Shown one piece after another: positions 61,809 to 64,000 of a stretch of DNA of 64,000 nt. The notes beneath the pieces were generated by a model. The model saw only the letters and a program-made list of their open reading frames with translations. It was not told where the DNA came from and did not search any database. The DNA comes from Streptomyces sp. NBC_01463 (GTDB lineage Bacteria > Actinomycetota > Actinomycetes > Streptomycetales > Streptomycetaceae), in assembly GCA_036227345.1 (NCBI GenBank), contig CP109468.1:4340001-4404000 (forward strand). The letters are read 5' to 3'. Numbering within the stretch: position 1 is the stretch's first letter; every line of letters begins with the position of its first letter. A program made the position numbers and the translations under genes.

Positions 61809-62675
61809 ATGCAGCTCATGCGAGTAGGACCAGCCGGCCGGGAGCGCCCGGCCGTACGCGACGGCGAGGGCGATATCCGCGACCTCGCCGCGCTGACCGA
61901 CGACATCGACGGGGCCTTCCTGGCGGACGACGGCATCGCCCGGGTCCGCGCCGCACTGGCGGCGGGCACCCTGCCCGTACTCCCCGGCGCCGCCGGGCTG
62001 CGGGTGGGCGCCCCGGTGGCCCGCCCGTCCGCCGTCCTGTGCGTGGGGCAGAACTACGCGGCCCACGCGGCCGAGTCCGGCAGCGAGCCGCCGGCCGCCC
62101 CGATCATCTTCTTCAAGCACCCCAACACCGTCGTCGGCCCCTACGACGACGTGCTGATCCCGCCCGGCGCCGAGAAGGTGGACTGGGAGGTCGAACTCGC
62201 CCTCGTCATCGGCACCCGTGCCGCGTACCTGGAGAGCGCCGAGGACGCCGCCCGCCACATCGCCGGCTACGCCGTCTCGCACGACGTCTCCGAGCGGGCC
62301 TACCAGCTCGACGTCTCGGGCGGTCAGTGGTCCAAGGGCAAGTCCTGCCCGACCTTCAACCCCCTCGGCCCCTGGCTCGTCCCCGAGGCCGACCTGCCCC
62401 GAGGTCCCCAGGCACTGACCCTGCGCAGCCGCGTCAACGGCGAGGGCAGGCAGGACTCCTCCACCGCCGACATGATCTTCGGCGCGCACGAGCTGGTCCG
62501 CCACCTCAGCCACTACCTGACGCTCGAACCGGGCGACGTCATCAACACCGGCACCCCGCAGGGCGTCGCGCTCTCGGGCCGTTTCCCCTATCTCGCGGCC
62601 GGCGACGTGGTCGAGCTGGACATCGACCACCTCGGCCACCAGCGCCAGCGCATGCGGGCCACCCCGGCCTCCTGA
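61809..62675 (+). CDS. Fumarylacetoacetate-hydrolase-family protein
   Basis: The product has 288 residues. The FAH fold has VGQNYAAHAAES, FFKHPNTVVGP, the metal pair Glu127/Glu129 (VDWEVELALVIG), SHDVSER and GDVINTGTPQGVAL. Members hydrolyse or decarboxylate 2,4-diketo acids. In the diketo sugar-acid pathway this enzyme would cleave the 2,4-diketo-3-deoxy acid to pyruvate and a hydroxy acid. AGGAGG lies 7 bases before the ATG. First of three plus-strand genes. Confidence 0.92.
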   Translation: MQLMRVGPAGRERPAVRDGEGDIRDLAALTDDIDGAFLADDGIARVRAALAAGTLPVLPGAAGLRVGAPVARPSAVLCVGQNYAAHAAESGSEPPAAPIIFFKHPNTVVGPYDDVLIPPGAEKVDWEVELALVIGTRAAYLESAEDAARHIAGYAVSHDVSERAYQLDVSGGQWSKGKSCPTFNPLGPWLVPEADLPRGPQALTLRSRVNGEGRQDSSTADMIFGAHELVRHLSHYLTLEPGDVINTGTPQGVALSGRFPYLAAGDVVELDIDHLGHQRQRMRATPAS

Positions 62676-62742
62676 GATTCCCGCGCGCAGCGCCACGGCA
62701 GCACAGCACCGCATACGTACGTACGAAGGACGGCGAACACCC

Positions 62743-63558
62743 ATGGCAGAGCAGACGGCAGACACGGCGGCGGGCACCCCGGCGGGCGCGGCAGGGGAGT
62801 TCGGCTCACTCACCGCGGCGGTGACCGGCGGCGCCTCCGGCATCGGACTGGCCACCGCCACCGCGCTCGCCCGGCGCGGAGCCACGGTCGTCGTCCTCGA
62901 CCTGCGCACGGACCGGCTGCCCGAGGGGCTGCACGGCGAGAGCTGCGACGTCACCGACCGCGCGTCCGTGGACGCGGCCCTCGCCTCCGTCGGCGAGCGC
63001 TTCGGTCGCCTCGACATCCTCGTGAACAACGCGGGGATCGGCGCCCAGGGCACCGTCGCCGACAACGACGACGCCGAATGGCACCGCGTCCTCGATGTGA
63101 ACGTCGTCGGCATCGCCCGCGTCACCGCCGCGGCCCTGCCGCTGCTGCGCGCCTCCCGGCACGCCGCGATCGTCAACACCTGCTCGATCGCGGCCACCGC
63201 GGGCCTGCCGCAGCGCGCCCTCTACAGCGCCAGCAAGGGTGCCGTGCTCGCCCTCACCCGGGCCATGGCCGCCGACCACGTCCGCGACGGCATCCGCGTC
63301 ACCTGCGTCAACCCCGGCACGGTGGACACCCCTTGGGTCGGCAGGCTGCTCGAATCGGCGGCCGACCCGGCGGCCGAGCGCGCGGCACTCGAAGCCCGTC
63401 AGCCGACCGGGCGGCTCGTCTCCGCCGAGCAGGTCGCGAGCGCCGTCTGCTACCTGGCGAGCCCGCTCTCCGGCGCCACCACCGGCACCGACCTCGCCGT
63501 CGACGGCGGCATGCAGGGCCTGCGGCTGCGGCCCGAGGGGACCGGGAACGACCGGTGA
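62743..63558 (+). CDS. Short-chain dehydrogenase/reductase
   Basis: The product has 271 residues. The NAD(P) motif is TGGASGIG (28-35), then VLDLRTD with Asp favouring NAD, NNAG, Ser148, Tyr161-x3-Lys165 (YSASK) and the C-terminal AVDGGMQ. In this context it would oxidise the 2-keto-3-deoxy sugar acid at C4. It resembles the SDR of non-phosphorylating fuconate or rhamnonate pathways, but substrate is inferred from neighbours. AAGGA lies 13 bases before the ATG. Confidence 0.93.
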   Translation: MAEQTADTAAGTPAGAAGEFGSLTAAVTGGASGIGLATATALARRGATVVVLDLRTDRLPEGLHGESCDVTDRASVDAALASVGERFGRLDILVNNAGIGAQGTVADNDDAEWHRVLDVNVVGIARVTAAALPLLRASRHAAIVNTCSIAATAGLPQRALYSASKGAVLALTRAMAADHVRDGIRVTCVNPGTVDTPWVGRLLESAADPAAERAALEARQPTGRLVSAEQVASAVCYLASPLSGATTGTDLAVDGGMQGLRLRPEGTGNDR

Positions 63559-63677
63559 GCACCGGCAGCGTGCGCGCTCCGCGGGAGCCGGGCGCGCCCA
63601 AGGGCCGCAAGGCCCGGCTCGATAGACTGCGCCGCAGGTGCGCGGTCCCGCCACCGCCCACTGCCGCAGGAGGCCGG

Positions 63678-64000
63678 ATGCCGTCGGAAGAGTCCGCCGG
63701 CTCCTCCCAGTCGCCGGAGCCTCCCCGGCAGGTGCTGGCCGACACCGTGTACGAGGCGATCAAGGCCATGGTCATGGACCATGAGATCGCCCCGGAGGCC
63801 CGGGTCGGGATCGACGCGCTGGCCCGCACCCTGGCGGTCTCGCCCACTCCGGTACGCGAGGCGCTGGCCCGGCTCGAATCGGACGGCCTGGTCGTCAAGC
63901 GGTCCCAGGCGGGCTACCGGGCGACCGCGCTGCTCACCTCCCAGGGGCTGGAAGAGCTGTTCGACATGCGGCTGCTCCTGGAGCCCGAGGCGGCCGCGCT
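63678..64000 (+). CDS. GntR-family (FCD-type) regulator, 3' end outside window
   Basis: The first 107 residues are visible. The winged helix runs from LADTVYEAIKAMVMDHEIAP to ALARTLAVSPTPVREALARL and ESDGLVVKRSQAGYRATAL. The linker and first FCD helix begin at LEELFDMRLLLEPEAAA. It is probably the repressor of this sugar-acid cassette, binding the TTTCCTATAGG operators. The ATG has AGGAGG 6 bases upstream. A GTG at 63555, in frame and overlapping the SDR stop, is an alternative start, but a TAGACT -10-like hexamer lies between the two. Confidence 0.9.
   Translation, partial: MPSEESAGSSQSPEPPRQVLADTVYEAIKAMVMDHEIAPEARVGIDALARTLAVSPTPVREALARLESDGLVVKRSQAGYRATALLTSQGLEELFDMRLLLEPEAAA

Noticed and set aside
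63555..63677. Earlier GTG start for the GntR gene overlapping the SDR stop
   Set aside because: The added 41 residues are Arg/Pro-rich without similarity, and the ATG at 63678 has a strong AGGAGG. It is not fully excluded.

Overview
The window is a piece of a high-GC actinobacterial chromosome, almost certainly Streptomyces. The evidence is the extreme G+C codon bias, bldC, a second Lsr2-type protein, mycothiol-type enzymes, many GTG starts with GTGA/ATGA overlaps, and a gene order (hrpA - tRNA-Asp - bldC - vdh - DUF3073 - purM - purF ... purLQS - lsr2-like - tRNA-Gly - purC ... purD - dnaX - ffs - tRNA-Ser ... upp - tadA - tRNA-Ser) that I know from the Streptomyces chromosome core. No phage, conjugative element, insertion sequence or CRISPR array was seen.

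Layout. 1-2 kb: a membrane/thiol-redox pair (CcdA-like, DsbA-like) and a small exported protein. 2-11 kb: the helicase HrpA, tRNA-Asp, a small conserved protein, the developmental regulator BldC, a conserved unknown, valine dehydrogenase and a DUF3073 protein. 11-14 kb: purF-purM. 14-21 kb: accessory genes (Tat-exported sulfatase, mycothiol-dependent-type enzyme, TetR/MFS drug-efflux pair, M23 peptidase, ArsR-like regulator). 21-25 kb: purS-purQ-purL and a divergent Lsr2 paralogue. 25-30 kb: three tRNA-Gly genes enclosing an ABC-2 exporter plus NarL-type two-component operon. 30-38 kb: purC, a dimethylformamidase-like protein, a degenerate M48-like membrane protein, purD, dnaX, the SRP RNA and tRNA-Ser. 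38-41 kb: a two-gene unit of a cis-prenyltransferase and an MpaB-family oxygenase fused to a calmodulin-like EF-hand tail. 41-48 kb: a lipoprotein/MacAB-like efflux operon with a facing OmpR-type two-component pair. 48-56 kb: a TerD-nuclease fusion, an ECF42-type sigma factor with its DGPF partner, a HhH-GPD protein, a HerA-like ATPase and small conserved proteins. 56-59 kb: upp, tadA and its partner, tRNA-Ser. 59-64 kb: a sugar-acid catabolism cassette (MHS transporter, enolase-superfamily dehydratase, FAH hydrolase, SDR, GntR regulator cut by the window end).

How it works together. Purine synthesis steps 1 to 7 are spread over four minus-strand units: purF and purM, purSQL, purC, and purD. 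Upp adds pyrimidine salvage. Several housekeeping genes (purF, purD, dnaX, upp) have a -10 hexamer 7 bases upstream of the start codon and no ribosome binding site, so leaderless mRNAs are predicted. Three accessory systems carry visible operators that match an adjacent regulator: an ArsR-like gene, the ABC/NarL operon and the GntR sugar-acid cassette.

The most interesting items are the cis-prenyltransferase/MpaB-EF-hand pair, which looks like a Ca-regulated polyprenyl-cleaving or terpenoid system, and the TerD-PD-(D/E)XK fusion protein. All functional statements rest on reading motifs by eye; no database search was run.
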